Source: Hippasteria phrygiana (lineage: Eukaryota > Echinodermata > Asteroidea > Valvatida > Goniasteridae). Taken from it: DNA of 64,000 nt. The position numbers and the translations under genes are program-made. Positions 55,801 through 64,000 of the stretch are shown here, piece after piece. The notes under the pieces are model-generated. The model did no database searches. It saw only the letters and a list, made by a program, of their open reading frames with translations, and was not told where the DNA came from. Numbering within the stretch: the stretch's first letter is position 1; the number at the start of each line of letters is the position of its first letter. Where the stretch lies: the NCBI GenBank assembly GCA_037893225.1, contig JAZGUH010000280.1:558001-622000 (forward strand). The letters are read 5' to 3'.

Positions 55801-56268
55801 ATCTGCTTTCAAGAAGGCAGCCAAATGTGCTTTCTTCATATGTTGTCTAAGACCTGGATAGGTCTTAAACTCTCTGTGACAACTAGCACACCGGAATGCA
55901 CTAGGGTCATGACTAGGGCTGGTCATGACTGGTCCGCCACTGCATCTCGTGTAGTGGCCGGACACTGATCTAATATTATCAAAGATTTTGTTACATCTCC
56001 CACAGCGGTAGAAGATGCTCTTTCCATGACTAATTAAATGTTTCCTGACGGCCGGATGGCCCGCCAGATTTACCAAGCAGATTTTACATCGGTAAAGATC
56101 TGTCTCACTAGGATAAATCAGCATGAATGGATTATCGGGACTCCCACCGTCGCATCGACCACCAAGTTCTCCATTGGCAGAACTAGGGAGGTCAGAAGAC
56201 CCAACCGAGTGACCACCATCATCATGCCTCAAGCAAAGGGACCCGATACAAGGGTTGACTCTCGGCAT
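52881..56268 (-). pseudogene. R2-like ORF with one frameshift (zinc fingers, Myb, RT, CCHC, endonuclease)
   Basis: The first frame, 56268-53545, encodes 907 residues: three N-terminal zinc fingers (C61/C64/H77/H81, C89/C92/H105/C109, C127/C130/H143/H148) and a Myb-like stretch (DRWVGEEVRLLAYAE, about 168-182). The RT core has D548 in [21 protein letters not shown] at 606-617 and FADD at 645-648. At about 53560-53590 the frame moves by +1. The second frame continues to 52881 with C-x2-C...H-x4-C (CRHCNSS...HILQRC) and the R2 endonuclease PD...D motif (FRPDLVVVD, YIADVA). No stop interrupts either part. Three fingers fit the R2 A-clade type. The protein would nick its target and reverse-transcribe its own RNA there. 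As read, the frameshift removes the endonuclease. Confidence 0.85.
53559..53578. repeat. 8-bp stem hairpin at the R2 frame change
   Basis: CTTCGTTT and AAACGAAG flank TCGC, forming a perfect hairpin exactly where the two coding frames of the R2-like protein meet. Confidence 0.75.
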
Positions 56269-56661
56269 AATTAAGGTTGTTTATTTATTTTACGCAAAAA
56301 CTTGATTTTAAAACCGCAACCGCACAACATGATTACAAAGCACTGGATACAACACCGAAAATCACGCCACACAACACAATAGTTGATACCATAAAAATTA
56401 AAAAATGCTAGAAAGGAACAAGAGACGGTTATATTAGTCTCGTATAAAGACTCGTCTCACCACGATATAACTCCCAGAAAAAGGGATCCTCTGAGGATGC
56501 AAAATTGTCAATTAAAAAGATAACGACAATACGTACTGAGCAAATAATAAATGTTCGCGCCTGCTACGAACGCACCTCAGAGGGGTTAAGCAATTTTAGC
56601 CTGGCTGAAAATGAAATCAAAATCAAACCAGTTTCTGACTCTCACCACGAGGAGGTATTGC

Positions 56662-56699
56662 TTAAGATTTTCAATGTACCCGCAGTTGGTACAATACAT
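56662..56699. repeat. 38-bp direct repeat, right flank of the R2-like element
   Basis: Partner of 52835-52872, one mismatch (T for G at the fourteenth base). Confidence 0.8.
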
Positions 56700-56840
56700 T
56701 TGTATTTTGTTAAACGTCTGAAAACTCCACAAATACATACACATGCACATTCAACATTGGCACCAAAAGCAACCAAATATTCTGGTAATGGAGTGTAAGC
56801 AGTATATTTTATTTAACTTGATTCTGAAAGGCATGGCATA

Positions 56841-57597
56841 TCAGAAATTTCCTAATGAGGCGAGTAGCATTTCAGTTTCGATGCCAATAGACGATTTTAT
56901 TTTCTCATACAAATGCCCTCGTTGCTGAGAACAATATCCCGCTTGATATGAGTCCCATAACTTGAAGGCTCTCCCTTGGATGCGCATGTACTGCTTTCGC
57001 TGGTATCTGCACAACTTGGACTGCTTGACCAGCTTCATCTGGACGGAGACTAAGGCCGCTTCTTGATGGAGTAGGTGGATCAGTTTGTAGAACTGAAGTC
57101 CATGCTGGCCAGCCTTGAAGTTGATTCTGTGATGGCCACCCTTCAGCGTCGTTATTGGTGCGAGTGCTCTGCATAAAGATGCTCCAGCTGGAGGGCTGCC
57201 ACTTGGAACTTGTGATCCAGGTACGTTTGATGTACCCACACAGCTCTATCAAGGGGGGTGATGTTGCACGTTCTTGCAGCTTGTAGAAGGCCCTGCAGAT
57301 GTGTTCATGGGGTAGGAATGGCAGCGCCATCAACTTGTTGACGTACTGCTGAACAGATGTGTCCGACTTGAATGGTACAACCAGACCCAGATTTTGACAC
57401 TGGCGCCAAACGGCCTGGTTCCAGTGGAAGAGACATCCCCTTACGTTTACCCAAGGGAACACTTTGCGGATGGCGGACCACATCCCGGCCTCAAAGTCCA
57501 TCACCATCTCCTCCACCCTGGAACCACCGGAGGGCAGCTTCCTCTTCAACCTCTTCAAAACCTTCTTGTAGTCGCGTTTGGTGCGGCTGGACATCAA
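56841..57597 (-). pseudogene. MULE transposase relic
   Basis: On the minus strand EEMVMDFEAGMWSAIRKVFP then VRGCLFHWNQAVWRQCQNLGL is the MULE transposase core: the DFE acidic motif, then C-x2-H. RTNNDAEGW follows. At about 57150 the frame shifts, and HHRINFKAGQHGLQFYKLIHLLHQEAA and a basic helix continue in another frame to about 56860. The N-terminal part is absent. A second, partial relative is at 58156. It is dead as read, and could have come from an autonomous Mutator-type element. Confidence 0.75.
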
Positions 57598-57669
57598 GAA
57601 GAACTTGTCAGCTGTTTGACGTCATGCTTAACCTTCAAATCCAGTGACTGCCGTGTGCTTTCTTATATT

Positions 57670-57875
57670 AGAGAGGTTTCGCGACCAGAATTTGTAAAAA
57701 ATGATCGTTGGTTTTTGTCCGTTTCTTAATTACGTGTGGTGTGACCCATATCCGTGTGAACAAGCTGATTACGTTTAGGATGAGTGAAGAAAACGTCAGA
57801 CAAGTGCAAAAACTGATGACGTAGCGGGAACTAAATGTAGTCGTCTCTCTAACCGTGCGCAAACGAAACCTTTCT
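57670..57875. mobile_element. MITE with AGAGAGGTTTCG ends (copy 2)
   Basis: Ends AGAGAGGTTTCGCG and CGAAACCTTTCT, flanked by ATT. It is the inverse-orientation relative of 44448-44699 and lies between the two MULE relics. Confidence 0.7.
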
Positions 57876-58155
57876 ATTCAAACAACAAATTGCCACTATT
57901 TAATGCATAACAAATTGATTACATACTAAAAGATGAATACAGACAAAAAACAAAGGTTGGTTGGGTGGACAACCCCCATCACCGAATATACACACAAATA
58001 TTCATTTAATTAAACAAATAGATACACGAATAACAAATCAGTTAAAACAAATAAATACCCAGAAAATAATTGACAAATATAAAAAAAAAAAATTATACAC
58101 GAAAAGAAAATATCCATTATAAGGATGGCATATAGTAAATAGATAAACTATGCAC
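57876..58155. other. AT-rich spacer
   Basis: A/T-rich with many ACAAATA words; nothing recognised. Confidence 0.5.
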
Positions 58156-58500
58156 TCAGAAAACATGTTTACATGCGGGTGACGGGATCATTTTCCTGAA
58201 TGGCAGCACATGCCCAAAGCAGGGGCTTTTGCCGTTCGCTCCCCCTCTTGAAACTCCTGCCAGTAGCGGAAGGATCCGCCTCTGTGAGCTCTTGTACTTC
58301 TTCCGCTGGTAACACTGTTGCTTTTTCTCCAAGACCAGCTTGACTTGAATGTCAACATATATGTACGTGGCCTCCGAGTGGAGCACCTGGATTAGGAGGT
58401 TGAATGGCACGTTGAGATTACATGCTGTCGTCTTGGGTCTCGGATGCCATCCTTCACAGTCGTTGTTGGTCCAGATGGTCTGGCCGTAGCAAGACCAGGC
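58156..58500 (-). pseudogene. Second MULE transposase relic, C-terminal fragment
   Basis: On the minus strand TIWTNNDCEGWHPR at about 58460-58500 is followed by VPFNLLIQVLHSEATYIYVD and KKQQCYQRKKYKSSQRR. These are the same blocks, in the same order, as TNNDAEGW, LIHLLHQEAA and YQRKQYMRIQGR in the relic at 56841, but clearly diverged. A small frame change is needed within it. Confidence 0.65.
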
Positions 58501-58687
58501 TGCAAGAGGCCGTGCATCAGACTAAATCCATGTCAATGTTTGTCTGTTTGTTTGTTTGTTTTTAATTAAGAATCTCTGCAGATATTAAGACAATACACTT
58601 GACATAAAAATTTAATGGAATTAAAGAAAAAAACAGTACAATATTTTAACCGAGGGGTTGTCCAGGATAATACAAAAAAACTGCAAC

Positions 58688-59937
58688 CAGTCTTGACACA
58701 GCCTGTTACATTATTTTACATACAGTATCCTGCTAGGGTACGCCAATTGGAGCCCCATACCAGTCTTGACACAGCCTGTTACATTATGTTAGATACAGGA
58801 TCCTACTAGGGTATGCTAATTGGCGCCCCATACCAGTCTTGACACAGCCTGTTACATTATGTTACATACAGGATCCTACTAGGGTACGCCAATTGGCGCC
58901 CCATACCAGTCTTGACACAGCCTGTTACATACAGGATCCTACTAGGGTACGCCAATTGGAGCCCCATACCAGTCTTGACACAGCCTGTTACATTATGTTA
59001 CATACAGGATCCTACTAGGGTATGCTAATTGGCGCCCCATACCAGTCTTGACACAGCCTGTTACATTATGTTACATACAGGATCCTACTAGGGTACGCCA
59101 ATTGGCGCCCCATACCAGTCTTGACACAGCCTGTTACATACAGGATCCTACTAGGGTATGCCAATTGGCGCCCCATACCAGTCTTGACACAGCCTGTTAC
59201 ATTATGTTACATACAGGATCCTACTAGGGTATGCCAATTGGTGCCCCATACAGGTCTTGACACAGCCTGTTGCATTATGTTACATACAGGATCCTACTAG
59301 GGTACGCCAATTGGAGCCCCATACCAGTCTTGACACAGCCTGTTACATTATGTTACATACAGGATCCTACTAGGGTATGCCAATTGGTGCCCCATACAGG
59401 TCTTGACACAGCCTGTTGCATTATGTTACATACAGGATCCTACTAGGGTACGCCAATTGGAGCCCCATACCAGTCTTGACACAGCCTGTTACATTATGTT
59501 ACATACAGGATCCTACTAGGGTACGCCAATTGGAGCCCCATACCAGTCTTGACACAGCCTGTTACATTATGTTACATACAGGATCCTACTAGGGTACGCC
59601 AATTGGAGCCCCATACCAGTCTTGACACAGCCTATTACATCATTTTACATACAGTATCCTACTAGGGTACGCCAATTGGAGCACCGTACCAGTCTTGACA
59701 CAGCCTGTTACATACAGGATCCTACTAGGGTACGCCAATTGGAGCCCCATACCAGTCTTGACACAGCCGCTTACATCATGTTATATACAGGATCCTACTA
59801 GGGTACGCCAATTGGCGCCCCGTACCAGTCTTGACACAGCCGCTTACATTATGTTATATACAGGATCCTACTAGGGTACGCCAATTGGCGCCCCGTACCA
59901 GTCTTGACACAGCCTGTTACATTATGTTTATATACAT
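58688..59937. repeat. Satellite array, 73-bp unit with a 63-bp variant
   Basis: About 17 head-to-tail copies of a unit with CAGTCTTGACACAGCCTGTT, ACATACAGGATCCTACTAGG and GTACGCCAATTGG. Some units lack 10 bases (ACATTATGTT-type) and are 63 bp. Long and short units, and the variants GGAGCCC, GGCGCCC and GGTGCCC, follow each other in recurring orders, so blocks of units were duplicated together. Outer units are more diverged. Confidence 0.95.
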
Positions 59938-61214
59938 ATGTACAGGATCCTACCGGAATACGCCAAAAAATGTCCTGTCCTGATGTCACAATGCGTGTTC
60001 AAGTCTATATTGCATAATTCGGTAACATATCCCAAAATAACTATGCAATAGTGATGCTTTTTTGAAACTGTATTAAACATTTTTGTTTAACTTGAAAAAC
60101 CATTTTTGCAATTAAAGAAAACACAGGACAGTTCTTTTAATCCTCGGAATGGATTAGCTCCCCACCAGCAACCTCGTCAAATTTGTGACAAAATAGTAAG
60201 AATGGATTTTACGGTATTGTGATAGTTGAAAGCCATTTGGAAAGTTTGGAAACCAGGAAAAACTGAGACAAAAGTTTTGAAATACCGCAGCGTTGGTGTT
60301 TCAGTCTTCCTTCTCGGGGACTTGAACATCGATGATGGAGTGAGCTCTTTTGGCAGGTCTATAGCCCATTCTGTAGCAGCTTGTAGATTTGATCTTTCTC
60401 CATGTTAGCTTGATAATTGTCAACTACGGTGGTCGCAGATCCCACATTGACAGATTTACCTCAAAGGGCTGCCGTGGTGTTGATTGGAGAAGGAGAGTTG
60501 TTTGTGTCGCCGACAATGCCGGCATAATCGCTCGTCGACTTGTCTCAACGGACGAGTCGGGACGACTTGTCTTTCCATTTGACGTACAGACCGTCGAGTT
60601 GTGTACCACTGTATAGTACTAGACCTACAAATGTATATCGCTTTGTGATAGAAAAGATTTGCTTAAAAGAGGGTGAATGGGATGGGAAACAGTTTTGGCG
60701 AATTTTCTGAGACTACTGCTTGACTGCGTGATTGTGTATTTAACCTGTGTTCAAATACCAGCCAAAACTCCCTTGTGATTGTTAGGATGAGCAAATAGCT
60801 AAATACCAGTCATAAGCAATATACTGTACATCACATGGAGTTTTGGCTGGTAACCTGGTTTTATTAAGCAAGTTTTGTTTGTGCTTAAAGGAAACACGAT
60901 TTAGGATTTATATTGCATTATTTCTGCTTAAAACAAAGTATTATCTTGACAATGATATTTTGTGTCCAGAGACAATTATTTCCCAGATTAAATATAAGAA
61001 AAACTAAATTTGAAAATGTTTGTCCAAGCTACTCCGCCCCCTGAGTGGGACCATTAACATAAGTGTGTGACGTAGATCGAGGCACATTACAGATTCTGTT
61101 GTGCGAGGCCCCCCCATTCATCACGCGTATGCATTGAGTGTACATGTACGTGTGTGTGCAGAGCGGCGAAAATTCTTCGTCCAAAATCTAAGCAAAATAT
61201 AGTGTTTTTCGGCC
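59938..61214. other. Intergenic DNA with a decayed MITE end
   Basis: GTTTTGGCTGGTAACCTGG and TTAAGCAAG near 60838-60880 resemble the inner part of the MITE at 2519. At 60420-60610, words such as GACTTGTCTCAACGGACGAG resemble the repeat at 3583-4030. No gene was recognised. Confidence 0.35.
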
Positions 61215-61610
61215 ATGCCGACAAGGTGTGTGGCTGCTGGGTGCAGCAAAACAATGAAGGATGGAGTAAGCCTTCATTTATTTCCAACTGATGCGAAATA
61301 TTGGAGAATTTGGACGGCGAAAGTAAAGGTGACAAGAGGAAAGTGGTCCGGCCCCAGCAGCTTTTCAGCGTTATGTAGCGACCACTTTGAGCCGTCGCGC
61401 GTGTTTCGATACTTGTATTTTCAAATCATGGGATGACCATTATAAATATGCTCAAGTCCACTGCCATTTTAACAAAGTTCCCAGATGTGAGTGAGGTACA
61501 GGCAAAAGCAGTTAAACGGCCCATTCCCCAAGGAGCCTTCGCTAAAAGAGAACAAATCGGGGAATATGTTCGATGTTAGTTGTTGCAACTTACGAAATTG
61601 CACGTGTAGA
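61215..61610 (+). pseudogene. THAP-domain sequence, broken
   Basis: ATG at 61215 opens MPTRCVAAGCSKT, then VSLHLFP, RIWTAKV and ALCSDHFEPS: the C2-CH zinc-binding layout of a THAP domain (C5, C10, C54, H57) with the conserved W and HF. This frame stops at 61434. In the next frame, from about 61432, MLKSTAILTKFPDVSE follows, which corresponds to the AVPTIF end of THAP domains. A frameshift at about 61395-61440, or an unseen splice, therefore interrupts it. THAP domains bind DNA in P-element transposases and in host regulators. No further domain was found downstream, so a transposon relic is likeliest. Confidence 0.65.
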
Positions 61611-63183
61611 CCTAGTGTGTATACGATGTACATGCGTCATTTACGGGGGTCCAGACTATCGAGTCGATCCATGAATTTCGGTGCCTTGGTCTACGTCACG
61701 AACAGCGCCCTCAATTTGAGTCTCAACAAATTCCAAAAAGGGGGGGTCAAATTTTGGGCGGCAAATAATCACACTAAAACTTCACTTGAACCAGTTTGGC
61801 TTTTAATTCACATTTAATACATATCAATGAATTTATTTATGAAATAAAATGTGATCCGGCCAGTTTGAGAAGCATGTTTCCTTTAAGTATATTTTGTGCT
61901 AAGAAGCCTGTTGTGAATGAAACTTTAGCTTTTTAATTAAGTAATACATTCTATTTTTACAGGTTACTCAGATTTGCACAGATTTGAACAATAAAGTTTG
62001 ATTATTTGTGTCTTATTTACACATTTTCTAAAGAAATAAAAGAAATAAATGTATCGTGTAGTCAACACTGGTCTTGCAATTTGTTGCTGGTCTAAACTTT
62101 TTCATTTGAGTGGAGGATACAGTAATATATACATGTACGTTAAATTCGATCGGTTAAAAAAAACAAAAACATGCTAGGCCTGTTTTCGAAAATTATTATA
62201 GTTGCAATTATAATTTGACCACCTTGATTGGGGTCACCTTTGGGGTCACCTTTTGAACAAAATTCCCAACGCAAAACTTGGATACGTCACTGTCTGACAC
62301 TTCGGTCCTCCAAGAAAATTCCCCAAAGTATAAATGAGACAAAAACCACAAACTGCATAAGACTAACTTGGAAGGACAAAGGGGGATGATATGGGGGTTA
62401 GAAGTGGGTAAACCAAGAAAGGGCACAGTCAGGTGAGGAAGCTTGGATATGAAGGAGTACATAAATTAAGGCATTTAGATTGTTTTTTGTTAATTATAAG
62501 CTTGTGGGAATATACTTTACACGCCAGTTTACTCGAGCGGCGTGCTCAGGCCGCTTGTGTTAGAAAAAAACCAATAAAATGAAATGATTAATTGGTTCGT
62601 TTGTTGAATTTATTAAGAGGATGTCGCTGGGGGATAATGGCACTCATGAGATTAATAACAATGTCGTGGCACAATGATTAGCATTGTGTATAAATGGTAT
62701 TCGTGCAAGTGTTGAGGGAGAAAACCCGGAATTGAAATTGTCCATGTTCCATCTTGTTTGACAGTGAAAAATGCTGCCAGCTTTTACCGGCGGATGACAA
62801 ATGTTACCCAAAATGCGTTATTGTCTGACGGTTAGCACTGCCATGTTTTCAAACAATAATGGAACCTTAAAGGTATGATGCGGCATTGGTTGAACTGACA
62901 AAACAGTTGCAAGCAGTGTCCACACTTTGTGTGATTCGACATAATACATTGTACTTGTACATGAAATAAACCTGTGACAGTTTGAGCTCAATCCGTCGTC
63001 CGAGTCCGGAGAAAATAAACTGTTTGAGTAGTGATTTTGTGCACGTTCATAATGTGCTTATTTTCGATTGTTGGAATCAAAAGAAGCCTCATCTTTTTGG
63101 AGATCATCAGATACAATTTTTCTCAAAGATAACATCATTTCAATATATTTCTCAAGAAGTTTGCTACTGGTATCATCTTTTAT
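61611..63183. other. Intergenic DNA, nothing recognised
   Basis: AT-rich, with ordinary complexity and no supported exon or transposon end. Confidence 0.4.
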
Positions 63184-63191
63184 ATAAGCAG

Positions 63192-63369
63192 CAGTGATGT
63201 AGTCGAGACCGTCAAAAGACCCTGCAAGACCAACACAAGACCTTCAGTCTTAATTCAAGTCTCAAGCTATTCAAATGAACTGTAATATAATCATTCCTTT
63301 GTCATGGTTTATGCCTGTTACTTGTGCCTGTAACAAGCTGGTCTTGTGATGGTCTCGACTACATCACTG
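63192..63369. mobile_element. hAT-like MITE, 8-bp target duplication ATAAGCAG
   Basis: ATAAGCAG at 63184-63191 and 63370-63377. The ends CAGTGATGTAGTCGAGACC and the exact complement give a clean inverted repeat of about 19 bp. 178 bp, no coding content. Confidence 0.85.
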
Positions 63370-63377
63370 ATAAGCAG

Positions 63378-64000
63378 TAAGTTTTCAGATTAAAAAATAA
63401 TCATTTTTTTGGTTTTAATCATTACTAAAACTGTATCATACCTTTAAAATGGTTCCATAGATTGGTGACAAAACGCCAGGCCATTAGGGGCTATTTTCAT
63501 CCTCGCTGACAATGCCAAAGTTCACGTACATACATTATAAATGAAGCTATTATATGTTCTACACGGATGCAACTCGAACACAACTCACGAACAATTGAAC
63601 GATGCGTGTAAACAGACGCAATGACAGCGAACGTTTATTGGGGAGATGGGTAGTAATATATGATTAAGAGCCCGTGTAGCGTATGTATACAAAACCGATC
63701 TCTTTTGTTCGAGAAACAGAAAGGTCGAAAAGGCCTCGGTGTTGCATAAACGTTGTTACTGGAGAAATTGAAGTCAAAACCCATTTTCGGGTGTATTACT
63801 CAGATTAAGCATCAACACAAGGCCAAAAGGCCACTCAATGTGTGAGCTACAAAAGACAAGAAAAGACAGAAATCACAGGGATATAAGGTATCTGTTCACA
63901 TTTCGTTTGAATTGTGAAAGATTATAGGTGGAAGGGAAGCAGGTTACAGGTAAGGAGTTCCAAAGAGAGGCAGCACGAGGGGGGAAAAACTGAGTATTTC
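63378..64000. other. Intergenic DNA with a dispersed repeat
   Basis: ACACAAGGCCAAAAGGCCAC at about 63815, followed by GTGTGAGCTAC, repeats the motif at about 46155. Otherwise nothing was recognised before the window ends. Confidence 0.45.

Larger units (their letters stand above)
52873..56660 (-). mobile_element. R2-like non-LTR retrotransposon outside rDNA, about 3.8 kb
   Basis: The element is bounded by the 38-bp direct repeat. On the minus strand it has a 5' UTR of about 390 bp (56660-56269), one long coding region with a single frame change, and only 8 bases between the stop at 52881 and the repeat. The protein has the R2 order: zinc fingers, Myb, RT, CCHC, restriction-like endonuclease. 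R2 normally sits in 28S rDNA, but no rRNA sequence is seen here. The short 3' part raises the possibility that the repeat is element sequence rather than target. Confidence 0.8.

Noticed and set aside
52800..56700. R2 insertion in 28S rDNA
   Set aside because: No rRNA sequence was seen on either side; both flanks are AT-rich single-copy-like DNA.
58688..59937. CRISPR-like array
   Set aside because: Units are whole head-to-tail copies without unique spacers, in an animal genome.

Overview
This is animal nuclear DNA: spliced genes with GT/AG introns, no operons, long AT-rich intergenic sequence and a dense load of mobile elements. The gene content, the abundance of ACATGTA words and a MITE family with AAGCTGTTAAGCAC-type ends suggest a marine deuterostome, most likely an echinoderm or a close relative. 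The species call is inference.

Three host genes can be read exon by exon. (1) 1-3199, plus strand: the last three coding exons of an ICAP-1 (ITGB1BP1) homologue, a PTB-domain adaptor. (2) 10480-18661, minus strand: a complete 11-exon CCM2 (malcavernin) gene of 433 codons, close to the human 444. (3) 43091-50411, plus strand: a complete 6-exon TMEM68 acyltransferase gene of 323 codons (human 324). ICAP-1 and CCM2 both act through KRIT1 in the cerebral cavernous malformation pathway, and here they lie tail to tail about 7 kb apart.

Mobile DNA fills most of the rest. From 23.87 to 37.39 kb there is a stack of nested insertions. A pair of inverted arms flanks a TA-duplicating element (24255-37305). 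That element holds a hAT-like element with an 8-bp target duplication (24264-35361), and the hAT-like element holds an intact 9.65-kb Ty3/gypsy retrotransposon with identical 1612-bp LTRs (24955-34608). A Mutator-type MITE with a 9-bp duplication (36506-37018) lies in the same outer element. The gypsy element has an open gag, an open pol and a clear -1 frameshift signal between them. Other elements are an R2-like non-LTR retrotransposon outside rDNA (52873-56660, one frameshift), a decayed CR1/jockey-like LINE (38156-40262), another LINE relic (19833-20569), two MULE transposase relics (56.8-58.5 kb) and a THAP-domain relic (61.2-61.6 kb). There are also about twenty MITEs of hAT, piggyBac-like, Harbinger-like and Mutator types, a foldback element with arrays of a 16-17-bp repeat, tRNA-derived SINEs, and a 73-bp satellite (58.69-59.94 kb).

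Layout: 0-3.2 kb ICAP-1 3' end; 3.2-10.5 kb intergenic with MITEs; 10.5-18.7 kb CCM2; 18.7-24.2 kb LINE relic, inverted minisatellites and foldback element; 24.2-37.4 kb nested transposons; 37.4-43 kb LINE relic, 16-bp array and MITEs; 43-50.4 kb TMEM68; 50.4-58.5 kb R2-like and MULE relics; 58.7-59.9 kb satellite; 60-64 kb mostly featureless, with a THAP relic and a hAT MITE.
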